Below are positions 8,176 to 14,929 of a stretch of 48,095 bases of DNA, piece by piece. Below the pieces are notes generated by a model, which saw only the letters and a list, made by a program, of their open reading frames with translations, did not search any database and had not been told where the DNA came from. A program made the translations under genes and the position numbers. The stretch's first letter is position 1; the number at the start of each line of letters is the position of its first letter. This DNA comes from a virus, in IMG/VR virus record IMGVR_UViG_3300015371_000063, positions 1 to 48,095 of that record; one strand, given 5' to 3'.

Positions 8176-9993
8176 CTATGCCGCCTTTTCCTGAAACCGT
8201 TGCGCCAACGCATCGTCGACCCGCTCGACCACGCTCGGCCAATCCAGCACCGTCGGTTGGCGGAAAATTCGCACGCTGTCATACCAGGGCGTTCGCTCGC
8301 CCTTGAGGCCCCATCGCCAATCGCAATCGAACGATATGAGCAACCACGTTTCCTTGCCGAGCGCGCCGGCCAGATGCCCGACCGAGGTGTCGACCGTGAT
8401 CACCAGGTCGAGCGAGGCGATGCAGGCCGCCGTGTCGGCGTAGCCGTCGAATTGGTTGACATGCGCGAGAGAAAAGAACCCGCCGTGCCGCGCCGTCAGC
8501 GGGCGAAACAGTTCGTGGTTGAGGTCGCGCGTGTAGGCCCGTTCCGAAAGGGGCGAGCCCTGCCAGCAAAACCCGATCTTGGGCAGATCGCGATCGCGCC
8601 AATTGTCGACCATCTTTTGATCGGCGCGCATGTACGGCTTGCAACGAATGTCGTCGTCGGTTGCGACGCCGAGCGCCCACGGCAACGACGGCAACGAGCA
8701 ATGCTTGGTGTAACGCGGCAGCGTGCGGCCGATGCGACACAGCCGGCCCGGCGGCACCAAGCCGGAAAGCTCGAAAAGCTCGTATTGATTCGCCGGCACC
8801 TCGACGAACGCGTTCGGCGCGCGGGCAAACGCTTGCGGTATGAAGCGGCCGAACATGATCGAGTCGCCAAAGCCTTGCTCGGCCCATAGCAACAGCGGCT
8901 CGTCGGTTTGCTCACCGGCCCATTTCACGCCGTCGTGCGGCCGATCGCCGAACGGCCGCGTGTTGGGTTGCAGATAGCGCGTCTCGTAGGCCGCCCATCC
9001 GGTGCGCCAATTGCCTTGCTGCAATTCGTAGAGCCCGCGAATCATGATCGACGGCAGATGCCCGCTATCCTTCGCAATGTTTTCGTCGAGCAACGCGCGG
9101 GCGCGCTCGGTGTCCTGCATCAGGTTGCAGAGGTGGGCGAGCAACGACCGCGACCATAGGTCGTCAGGCTCGCGCTCGACGATCTTTTCGTAGCGGACAA
9201 TCTCGCGCTGATAAATCTGCGGATCGAACCTCAGATCGGCGACCGGCTCCATGCCGGAAACGGCGATGCCGCTTTCGTTGTGCGCGCCGAGCATGTTGAG
9301 CGACACCACCTCGCCGAACACGTTCTTTTTGTGCCCGGCGAAATTTTGCGGATTCCAAAGCATCGGCCGGTGCCAATACAGCCGGTAGCCGAGGTCGGTG
9401 ATGGCGGCGATCAGCGCCCGGCTTTTGTCCTCGCGGTCGTTTTCGACATAGAGGATCGGCTGAAACCGCTCGATGGTTTGCCGCGCGCCCTCGATCACCT
9501 CAAGCTCGTGGCCCTCGGCGTCGATCTTGAGCATGGTGAGCCGATCGAGCTTGAGCCCGTCGATAGGCTGACAGGTCACGTCGAGCGAGCCACCACCGAC
9601 CTCGACCGCGCCGAAATTGCGATGGCCAAGCTCATCCAGCTTCGGAATTTTCATCAAGCTGTAATGATTGCTCGCCGCCGCCTCGATCACCTCGACCACG
9701 CCAGCAAGATCGTTGGCCGCGACGTTGGCACGCAACAACGCGGCGTTGAGCGGTTGCGGCTCGAACGCGATCAACTTGCCGCCCGGCGCGATCATCTGCG
9801 CCATCGGGATCGTCAGGCTGCCGATGTTGGCCCCGACCTCGACGACGACATTGCCGGGACACAGCATCTTGCGCATGGCGAGCAATTCGCACTCGCCATA
9901 TTCGCCATAGAGCAACAGCGAGCGCCCGACATAGGCGTCATCGGGAAAGAACGAAAACCGGCCGTGTCGGCAGGGCTTGGTGACCGATTGCAT
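8176..9993 (-). CDS. FkbM methyltransferase - TPR - glycosyltransferase fusion
   Basis: A 605-residue three-part enzyme. Residues 1-230 are an FkbM-type SAM methyltransferase: VEVGANIG at 51-58 binds SAM, followed by AFEPQPLN and the family motif KIDAEGHE at 156-163. Residues about 270-345 look like tetratricopeptide repeats (LARLCNLMQD/AKDSGHLPSIMIRGLYELQQ type helices). The C-terminal part (about 360-605) carries VDTSVGHLAGALGKETWLL at 534, the nucleotide-sugar-binding signature of TPR-linked GT9-like glycosyltransferases. It should add and O-methylate a sugar. The target is probably a virion protein encoded next to it (inference). Such a fusion between structural genes is unusual. Confidence 0.85.
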   Translation of the reverse strand: MQSVTKPCRHGRFSFFPDDAYVGRSLLLYGEYGECELLAMRKMLCPGNVVVEVGANIGSLTIPMAQMIAPGGKLIAFEPQPLNAALLRANVAANDLAGVVEVIEAAASNHYSLMKIPKLDELGHRNFGAVEVGGGSLDVTCQPIDGLKLDRLTMLKIDAEGHELEVIEGARQTIERFQPILYVENDREDKSRALIAAITDLGYRLYWHRPMLWNPQNFAGHKKNVFGEVVSLNMLGAHNESGIAVSGMEPVADLRFDPQIYQREIVRYEKIVEREPDDLWSRSLLAHLCNLMQDTERARALLDENIAKDSGHLPSIMIRGLYELQQGNWRTGWAAYETRYLQPNTRPFGDRPHDGVKWAGEQTDEPLLLWAEQGFGDSIMFGRFIPQAFARAPNAFVEVPANQYELFELSGLVPPGRLCRIGRTLPRYTKHCSLPSLPWALGVATDDDIRCKPYMRADQKMVDNWRDRDLPKIGFCWQGSPLSERAYTRDLNHELFRPLTARHGGFFSLAHVNQFDGYADTAACIASLDLVITVDTSVGHLAGALGKETWLLISFDCDWRWGLKGERTPWYDSVRIFRQPTVLDWPSVVERVDDALAQRFQEKAA

Positions 9994-10002
9994 TGCGCCG
10001 CC

Positions 10003-10401
10003 TTAAGCATTCGGAATCGTGATGTCGAACACGTTCAGGCTAAAACTGTTGCCCGAGGTGACGACTTGCGACGACGACAGCGAATTGTGCGCATAGAACG
10101 TCGAGGTGCCGGCGATGATCGCCCACCAATTCGCCGTCCCCGAGGTCAAAAACGTGCCGTCGGTCACCGTCACCGACGACACCTTGCGACCGGTGGCGCC
10201 GGCCGCGCCCGGTGCGCCGAACACGCTGCCCGCCGCGAGGCTTTTCCAGCCAAGCACCGAGGTTCCGCCGGCGGTGTTGCCGGCGACCGAGGCGTGCGTG
10301 ATGGTGGTCGGCTCGCCCGAGCAAATCACGATATGCGTCGGCGCGGTGTCGAGAATGGTTAGCCCGTTGTCCAATACAACGTCCTCAAGTCTGCCAGCCA
10401 T
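10003..10401 (-). CDS. Structural protein with LDxGL...ICS domain (paralog A, shortest)
   Basis: A 132-residue protein consisting only of the domain shared with the genes at 7028-8002 and 4434-4928: DVVLDNGLTILDTAPTHIVI, CSGEPTTITHA, GSVFGAPGAAGATGRKVSS, then a W/A-rich segment and a final hydrophobic strand (VFDITIPNA). It directly follows the gp6-like connector. As the minimal version, it may be the founding copy, with the other two having gained extensions. It could be a head or neck decoration protein. No enzymatic motif seen. Confidence 0.7.
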   Translation of the reverse strand: MAGRLEDVVLDNGLTILDTAPTHIVICSGEPTTITHASVAGNTAGGTSVLGWKSLAAGSVFGAPGAAGATGRKVSSVTVTDGTFLTSGTANWWAIIAGTSTFYAHNSLSSSQVVTSGNSFSLNVFDITIPNA

Positions 10402-10431
10402 AGCGATGTCCTCCGGGGTTAAGTTTGAGAT

Positions 10432-11013
10432 TCAGGCCATTGCGGTCCAGATGCGATGCGGGCGTAGCAATTGCTCCCAACCCCACGGCAACGCCGTCAC
10501 GGTCTGGTCGATGACGACGTTTTGCCGGTTGTCGTAAAGCGTCGTGAGATTGATCAGGATCGCCGACTCGATGTCCTTGGGAAGCTCGCCAACCGGCGGG
10601 TCGGGTTGGTTGTCGATGTAGCCGGCGCGAAAGCGGACGCGCACGCCGCCGCTCACGCCGACAGGCCAACCGCCCGCCGCAACGAGCCAAGCCGGCTCGC
10701 GCGAGCCGTCGACCGCATAGCCGGCCGGGTCCATCGTCTGTTCGCTCGTGGCGTATCCGTATTTGACCGAGAGCACCTCGATCAACGGCGGATTTGGGAT
10801 GACGATTTCATCGGCCGGGAACGAATCGAGCACGAGGTCGAACGTCTGGTCGACAAACACCCGGCCGGTGAACGTCTCGGCGTGGCGTTCGGCTGCGGCG
10901 AGGTATCGTTGGATGAGATCGTCGTCGTCGTCGTGATCGACGCGCAAATGCCATTTCGCGATCGATAGCTCGACCGCCGTGTAAAGTTGCGGCGTGATCT
11001 GTTTGAGCGCCAT
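10432..11013 (-). CDS. gp6-like head-tail connector protein
   Basis: A 193-residue protein with an N-terminal run typical of the phage gp6-like connector family: VELSIAKWHLRVDHDDDDDL then IQRYLAAAERHAETFTGRVF, followed by a beta section with IEVLSVKYGY and a C-terminal helical segment (DIESAILINLTTLYDNRQN). Connectors of this type form the ring below the portal. The order portal, connector, adaptor is expected, although here an inserted cassette follows. The ATG at 11013 directly abuts the upstream stop. Confidence 0.85.
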   Translation of the reverse strand: MALKQITPQLYTAVELSIAKWHLRVDHDDDDDLIQRYLAAAERHAETFTGRVFVDQTFDLVLDSFPADEIVIPNPPLIEVLSVKYGYATSEQTMDPAGYAVDGSREPAWLVAAGGWPVGVSGGVRVRFRAGYIDNQPDPPVGELPKDIESAILINLTTLYDNRQNVVIDQTVTALPWGWEQLLRPHRIWTAMA

Positions 11014-11814
11014 TTAAGCCCGATACCCCGGCGCGCCGGTTTCGCCGCGATCGCCGCGCTGCCCCTGCGGGCCGCGCTCGCCGGGCTTGCCGTCCTTGCC
11101 GTCACGACCGCGCTTGATTGCGAGCCGCCAATCGCCGTCGATCGCTTCCGGCTTCTTGGCGGTGTCGGCCTGCGCAATGAAAACCGATCCGCCGTGCGAA
11201 ACGCTGTCGCCCTTTCGATATTCGCCGTCGCGCCACACCCCGCGATCGAGCGGGATCGCCGTTTTAATTTCGCGAATGACACCGCCGATTTCGATCACGA
11301 TGGTGCGGCCGTCGTCGGGCGTCGTGCATTTCATCGCCTTGAACTTTTCGTCGATGTAGCCGCGCACCTCGGCCGCGATCAGCGCCTCGATGACGCCGAG
11401 GTCCGACGCATCGCGGCCGTCGCGGCCCGGCTCGCCGCGCTCGCCCGGTGGGCCTTGTGGCCCGCGCTCGCCATCCTTGCCCGGCGGAATTCGCGCCACC
11501 GCCTCGGCGAGCTTGTCGTTGGCCGCGTCGATCTTGACCGCGACCTCGGCGATGATCTTTTCGGTGTCGGCGTCTTTGCCATCGAGGCCCGGCGCGCCGT
11601 CCTTTCCATCGAGGCCCGGCGCGCCGTCCTTGCCGTCGCGACCCGGTGCGCCGTCTTTGCCGGGCGGGCCGGGATCACCGGTCGCGCCCTTGATTGGCTC
11701 GCGCCCTTCAACGGCATCGAGCCGTTGCGCGAGCGGGGAAAACAATTTGTTGATGCGATCGGAGATCGCCGGGCCGATGCCCTCAATGATCGCTTGAATC
11801 TCTTTTGGGGTCAT
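11014..11814 (-). CDS. Collagen-like virion protein
   Basis: A 266-residue protein with an N-terminal helix (about 1-35), three Gly-X-Y tracts (about 43-80, 112-135 and 236-263; e.g. GKDGAPGLDGKDGAPGLDG), a helical spacer between the first two, and a small beta domain at 165-232 (RKGDSVSHGGSVFIAQADTA) resembling chitin-binding type 5/12-like modules. Phage collagen-like proteins trimerise as fibres or head decorations. Its position between portal and connector points to a head- or neck-associated fibre. The DNA of the collagen tracts contains short direct repeats. Confidence 0.75.
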   Translation of the reverse strand: MTPKEIQAIIEGIGPAISDRINKLFSPLAQRLDAVEGREPIKGATGDPGPPGKDGAPGRDGKDGAPGLDGKDGAPGLDGKDADTEKIIAEVAVKIDAANDKLAEAVARIPPGKDGERGPQGPPGERGEPGRDGRDASDLGVIEALIAAEVRGYIDEKFKAMKCTTPDDGRTIVIEIGGVIREIKTAIPLDRGVWRDGEYRKGDSVSHGGSVFIAQADTAKKPEAIDGDWRLAIKRGRDGKDGKPGERGPQGQRGDRGETGAPGYRA

Positions 11815-11823
11815 GGGTGGCCC

Positions 11824-11997
11824 TCAAGCGCCGCCATCGGTCTTTGCCGCGTCGCCGGTCAGGTAAACAATGCCGCCTTGGGCATCGGTAAAAATGACCT
11901 TGATCAACGTCGCCTTGTCTTTCGCAACAGGTTGATGCTCGTCGTTGATGTAAACGACCTCGGCCGGCCTTCCTTGCACGGTCGCGGTGTCGATCAT
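11824..11997 (-). CDS. Small hypothetical protein after portal
   Basis: A 57-residue protein, MIDTATVQGRPAEVVYI..., apparently all beta, with an Asp/Lys-rich middle. It starts by ATGA overlap with the portal-fusion stop (11994-11996) and ends 9 bp before the collagen-like gene. Similar short beta proteins often follow portal genes in alphaproteobacterial phages, but I do not recognise a family. A TTG-initiated form from 12009 is possible. Confidence 0.55.
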   Translation of the reverse strand: MIDTATVQGRPAEVVYINDEHQPVAKDKATLIKVIFTDAQGGIVYLTGDAAKTDGGA

Positions 11998-14636
11998 TTC
12001 ATTTTCCAAACCTTATCGACCGCGCCGTAAAGATTGCGCCATAGCTTTGCGTTCTTTTCGATTTGCGCTTTCGATGGCTTTGGCGGCGTCTCGCTTCCGC
12101 TCAATCGCTCGCGATAGCTGATCACCCGCTCGCCCATGTGATCGGGGAATTCTTTGGTCGTGTATTTGACGCGGGCCATTTCGGCGAGCGTTTCGTGCAT
12201 CGCGCTTTTAGCGTCGACGCCATGCTTGCCGCGATCGATCCAGCGATTCCACCATTCATAGCTGTAGTCCGATACGCCATCCGATGTTGCAAACGCCATG
12301 GTGCCGTGCGAATGCAGCGCCTCGTGCATGACCGTATAAGCCGGATATTTGTCGGCGTAAGCCGGTTTCAAACTGCCGTCGGCTCGCATTACGTCATCGG
12401 TCTTGCCGGGTTCGGCCATGATCGCGTTGAAATCCGTGCGATAGCGGTTAAGCGCGGTTTCGTATTTTATATGTTCGATTTCATGGGCGATCACGCCGTC
12501 GACGTTGCCGAAATTGACGTTGTTGGCAAAGATCGTAATGACCTTTTCGTCCTTGCCAATTTTGTCGGTCCTTGCCAGCCCGGCCGCTGAGCGCATGAGG
12601 CCGTTAAGCTCAAACGTTTGCTTGCCGTCGACGATTTCGATCATCGTCGGATCGAAATCCAAATCCTTAGCCACCTCGTTGACAACCTTTTGCACGTTTT
12701 CGTGCGACATGCCTTGCGGATCGCCCGACGGCTCGCTGATCGTGCCGCCGCCGGTGTCGGTCCAACGACCATCGTCGTCGCGCGGCTGATTAGGGTCGAA
12801 TTTCCGCCCCTTTGCCGCGTCGCCGAATTTTTGATGGTCGATCACCACCAACGCCGGGAAAGTTTTCTTTTTCAAGATTTGCAACGCATCAAAACGGTGC
12901 GCGCCTTCGAGAATATACGGGCCGGCGGCGCGGTTGTGTTCCTCGATGACTACGATGAGCGGTTTGATATGGCCGCTTTGTTCAATGGCCTCGGCAAGCG
13001 CGTTAGTGCGGCGATCGCGGGTCGGATTTCCTGCGGCTGAAAATGCCGAAAATGGGATTTCGCGAATTCCCTCTTGCACGGTGTAGTCGTCAAGGCTTGC
13101 GCCGATCGAGGCGGAGTTTGGAACGTCGTCATCGACGATCAGGCCGGACACTTTTTCGCCGGCAATGGGGAAATCGGCACCGGTATCCGTCCATCTGCCG
13201 TCATCGTCGCGAGGTTGGTTTGGGTCGTATCGCAAAAAAGGGCGGGCAAAGGACTCCGATCCATCACGCTCGAAAAACGCCTTCATCGCCCAACCCGCGA
13301 GCGTTTGGGTGGCCGCCAGGTTGTCCGGCGAATTGTCGTTGGCGGTTTGATCCTGCGGCTGCGGCGCGGGCTTTGGCGCGGTGCCGAACGGATCGGCCTG
13401 CGCGTCGCGCCTTGCAAGAGCCTCAAGCGAAAAGTTTTGTTGTTGAGAGAGCACCGCCTTGCCGCCCGGCGTCGGCGGATAATTCAATTTCTTGCGCGCC
13501 TCGTCGGCCGACAGAATCCCCTTGACCGCGTCGCCGAGCGATTTGATCTGCGTCGCCGAATCCATCCGCAACAGGTCGTCGAGGTTGAACCGCGTGCCGT
13601 AAACCTTGCCCGGCACGGCGAGCAATCCGAGGCCGACGTTGAGGCATTGCTCGATCGACTCGATGTGGATTTGCAGGCATTGCGAATAGTATTGCTGATT
13701 GAGCGCCTCGACGTTGTTGTAAGCTGGCGCGGTGCCGGCGTTGATCATGTAGGCCGGCACGCCGTAAACGCCGGCGATGATGCTGTCGGTCCATTTCAAT
13801 TGATTGATCACGTCGGACTCGACCGCGTTGGTGCTGATCGGCTGGAACGTGAGCCCGTCGCCCAACACGGCGACTTGGCCCGGCCCTCGGGTTTTCCATC
13901 GCTCCCGCAATTGCTCGGCCTTGGCGTCGTCGATGATGTGCGGCGAGGTCAAAACGCCGGTCGGCTGCGCGCCGTTTAGGAATAGCTGCGCGGTGCTTCT
14001 TTGAATGCCGGCGGCGAGCAACGAATTGATGCCGGCGGCGTACAACGGCGGCAGGCCGCAAAGCGGATGGTAGAGCGTATTCCATCGATCGTGGATGATT
14101 TCGGACGCCGGCACCGCCGGCATGTCCTCGGGGATGCCGGATAGGTCGTCGCGATAAAGCTGATAGTAAACCGAGCCGTCCGGCGCCACGAGCGGCCGCG
14201 TGCGCGTGGGATCGAGCACATAAAGCTCGGTCACGACGTTGCGCTGATCGCGCGCCTTGAGCACGTAGGTGTTGCCGCGCGCAAGCTTGCTTTCCATCCA
14301 ACTCTGAATGAACTGGATTCTGTTTTGGTAGCCGTTCGGCGCCTCAAGCACCGGCGAAAATGCCGGCGAATAGGTCGGCGTCCAAATGTCGTTTTCGTCT
14401 TGCTCGACGAGGTTCAACCGCATTTTTGCGATGTCACCGGAAATGAGCGAGATGCAACGAAACTGCGCCCAATAGGACAACGAATCTTCGAGCGTCACCT
14501 CGATGTTGCGCTGCCACGCGCCGGTGAACGGCTCGCGCACCACCGGCCACCAACCGCCGCGCGATGACGGCGGCGACAGCGTCGGCGTCGGCCGCAGCGC
14601 CTTGGCGCGCGTGATTTCGAGGCCGAACAAGCGCAC
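11994..14636 (-). CDS. Portal protein fused to ParB-like and metallopeptidase-like domains
   Basis: An 880-residue protein, about twice the size of an HK97-type portal. Residues about 30-400 are the portal (SLSYWAQFRCISLISGDIA, WKTRGPGQVAVLGDGLTFQP, YGVPAYMIN, LLRMDSATQ). A linker DPNQPRDDDGRWTDTG at 471-486 leads to a ParB/sulfiredoxin-like domain (about 522-600) with EGAHRFDAL. A second identical linker at 614-629 leads to a domain with HEIEH at 718-722, a zincin-type metal site, and further His/Glu motifs (MHEALHSH, MHETLAEM). Such linkers are known at joints between phage head proteins and enzymatic cargo. I infer the domains are carried in the virion. The start at 14636 follows a 6-bp gap. 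Confidence 0.85.
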   Translation of the reverse strand: MRLFGLEITRAKALRPTPTLSPPSSRGGWWPVVREPFTGAWQRNIEVTLEDSLSYWAQFRCISLISGDIAKMRLNLVEQDENDIWTPTYSPAFSPVLEAPNGYQNRIQFIQSWMESKLARGNTYVLKARDQRNVVTELYVLDPTRTRPLVAPDGSVYYQLYRDDLSGIPEDMPAVPASEIIHDRWNTLYHPLCGLPPLYAAGINSLLAAGIQRSTAQLFLNGAQPTGVLTSPHIIDDAKAEQLRERWKTRGPGQVAVLGDGLTFQPISTNAVESDVINQLKWTDSIIAGVYGVPAYMINAGTAPAYNNVEALNQQYYSQCLQIHIESIEQCLNVGLGLLAVPGKVYGTRFNLDDLLRMDSATQIKSLGDAVKGILSADEARKKLNYPPTPGGKAVLSQQQNFSLEALARRDAQADPFGTAPKPAPQPQDQTANDNSPDNLAATQTLAGWAMKAFFERDGSESFARPFLRYDPNQPRDDDGRWTDTGADFPIAGEKVSGLIVDDDVPNSASIGASLDDYTVQEGIREIPFSAFSAAGNPTRDRRTNALAEAIEQSGHIKPLIVVIEEHNRAAGPYILEGAHRFDALQILKKKTFPALVVIDHQKFGDAAKGRKFDPNQPRDDDGRWTDTGGGTISEPSGDPQGMSHENVQKVVNEVAKDLDFDPTMIEIVDGKQTFELNGLMRSAAGLARTDKIGKDEKVITIFANNVNFGNVDGVIAHEIEHIKYETALNRYRTDFNAIMAEPGKTDDVMRADGSLKPAYADKYPAYTVMHEALHSHGTMAFATSDGVSDYSYEWWNRWIDRGKHGVDAKSAMHETLAEMARVKYTTKEFPDHMGERVISYRERLSGSETPPKPSKAQIEKNAKLWRNLYGAVDKVWKMK
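12750..12797 (-). repeat. Second DPNQPRDDDGRWTDTG linker copy
   Basis: Encodes residues 614-629 of the portal fusion, identical in protein to the first copy at 13179-13226. The DNA copies differ at several third codon positions, so the amino acids are kept by selection or the duplication is old. It separates the ParB-like from the metallopeptidase-like domain. Confidence 0.85.
13179..13226 (-). repeat. First DPNQPRDDDGRWTDTG linker copy
   Basis: Encodes residues 471-486 of the portal fusion and marks the joint between the portal body and the ParB-like domain. Together with the second copy it frames that domain as an exchangeable module. Confidence 0.85.
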
Positions 14637-14642
14637 GGTGCG

Positions 14643-14855
14643 CTAATCCTCGGCCCGCATGTCGCGGCGTTTGTGCCGGCCCTTTTGCGGCTCGTCCGAT
14701 TTTTCCGGTTGCTGCGGCGGCGCGGTTTCGGCGCGCATCACCTTGCGAATGGCGCCAAGCGTCAGGGCCTGTCTTTCCGTGGCGTCGAATTCATCGCCTT
14801 GCTTGTATTCCCGCCCGGCGCAATAGACGCGCTGCAACGCTTTGACCTTGACCAT
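14643..14855 (-). CDS. Small hypothetical protein between capsid and portal
   Basis: A 70-residue protein. Residues 1-42 look like a small beta fold (VKVKALQRVYCAGREYKQGDE then ATERQALTLG). The tail is highly charged and Pro/Gln/Lys-rich. The first part resembles short 'head fibre' or DUF-type proteins found beside portals, in which 'f......yk.Gd.f.....a..L...G.v' recurs. Function unknown. The 74-bp gap to the capsid gene contains a GC-rich inverted repeat (CCGCCGGCCC...GGGCCGGCGG, 14884-14911) that could be a stem-loop. Confidence 0.6.
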   Translation of the reverse strand: MVKVKALQRVYCAGREYKQGDEFDATERQALTLGAIRKVMRAETAPPQQPEKSDEPQKGRHKRRDMRAED

Positions 14856-14883
14856 TGCCCGGCCTCCCTTGAATGACGAAAAC

Positions 14884-14911
14884 CCGCCGGCCCAAATTGC
14901 GGGCCGGCGGG
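14884..14911. other. GC-rich hairpin between capsid and 70-aa gene
   Basis: CCGCCGGCCC at 14884-14893 pairs with GGGCCGGCGG at 14902-14911 around an 8-base loop. It lies just after the capsid stop in transcription direction. It lacks a U-run, so it may attenuate or stabilise the abundant capsid mRNA and is probably not a full terminator. Confidence 0.5.
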
Positions 14912-14929
14912 CGTTTGCTGCCGCGCGGA

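Noticed and set aside
1213-10401. The structural cassette as a transposon insertion
   Set aside because: No transposase, no terminal inverted repeats and no target duplication seen; genes are in operon orientation with tight spacing.
11575-11655. Short direct DNA repeats as a mobile element or recombination site
   Set aside because: They encode the Gly-X-Y collagen-like tract and need no other explanation.
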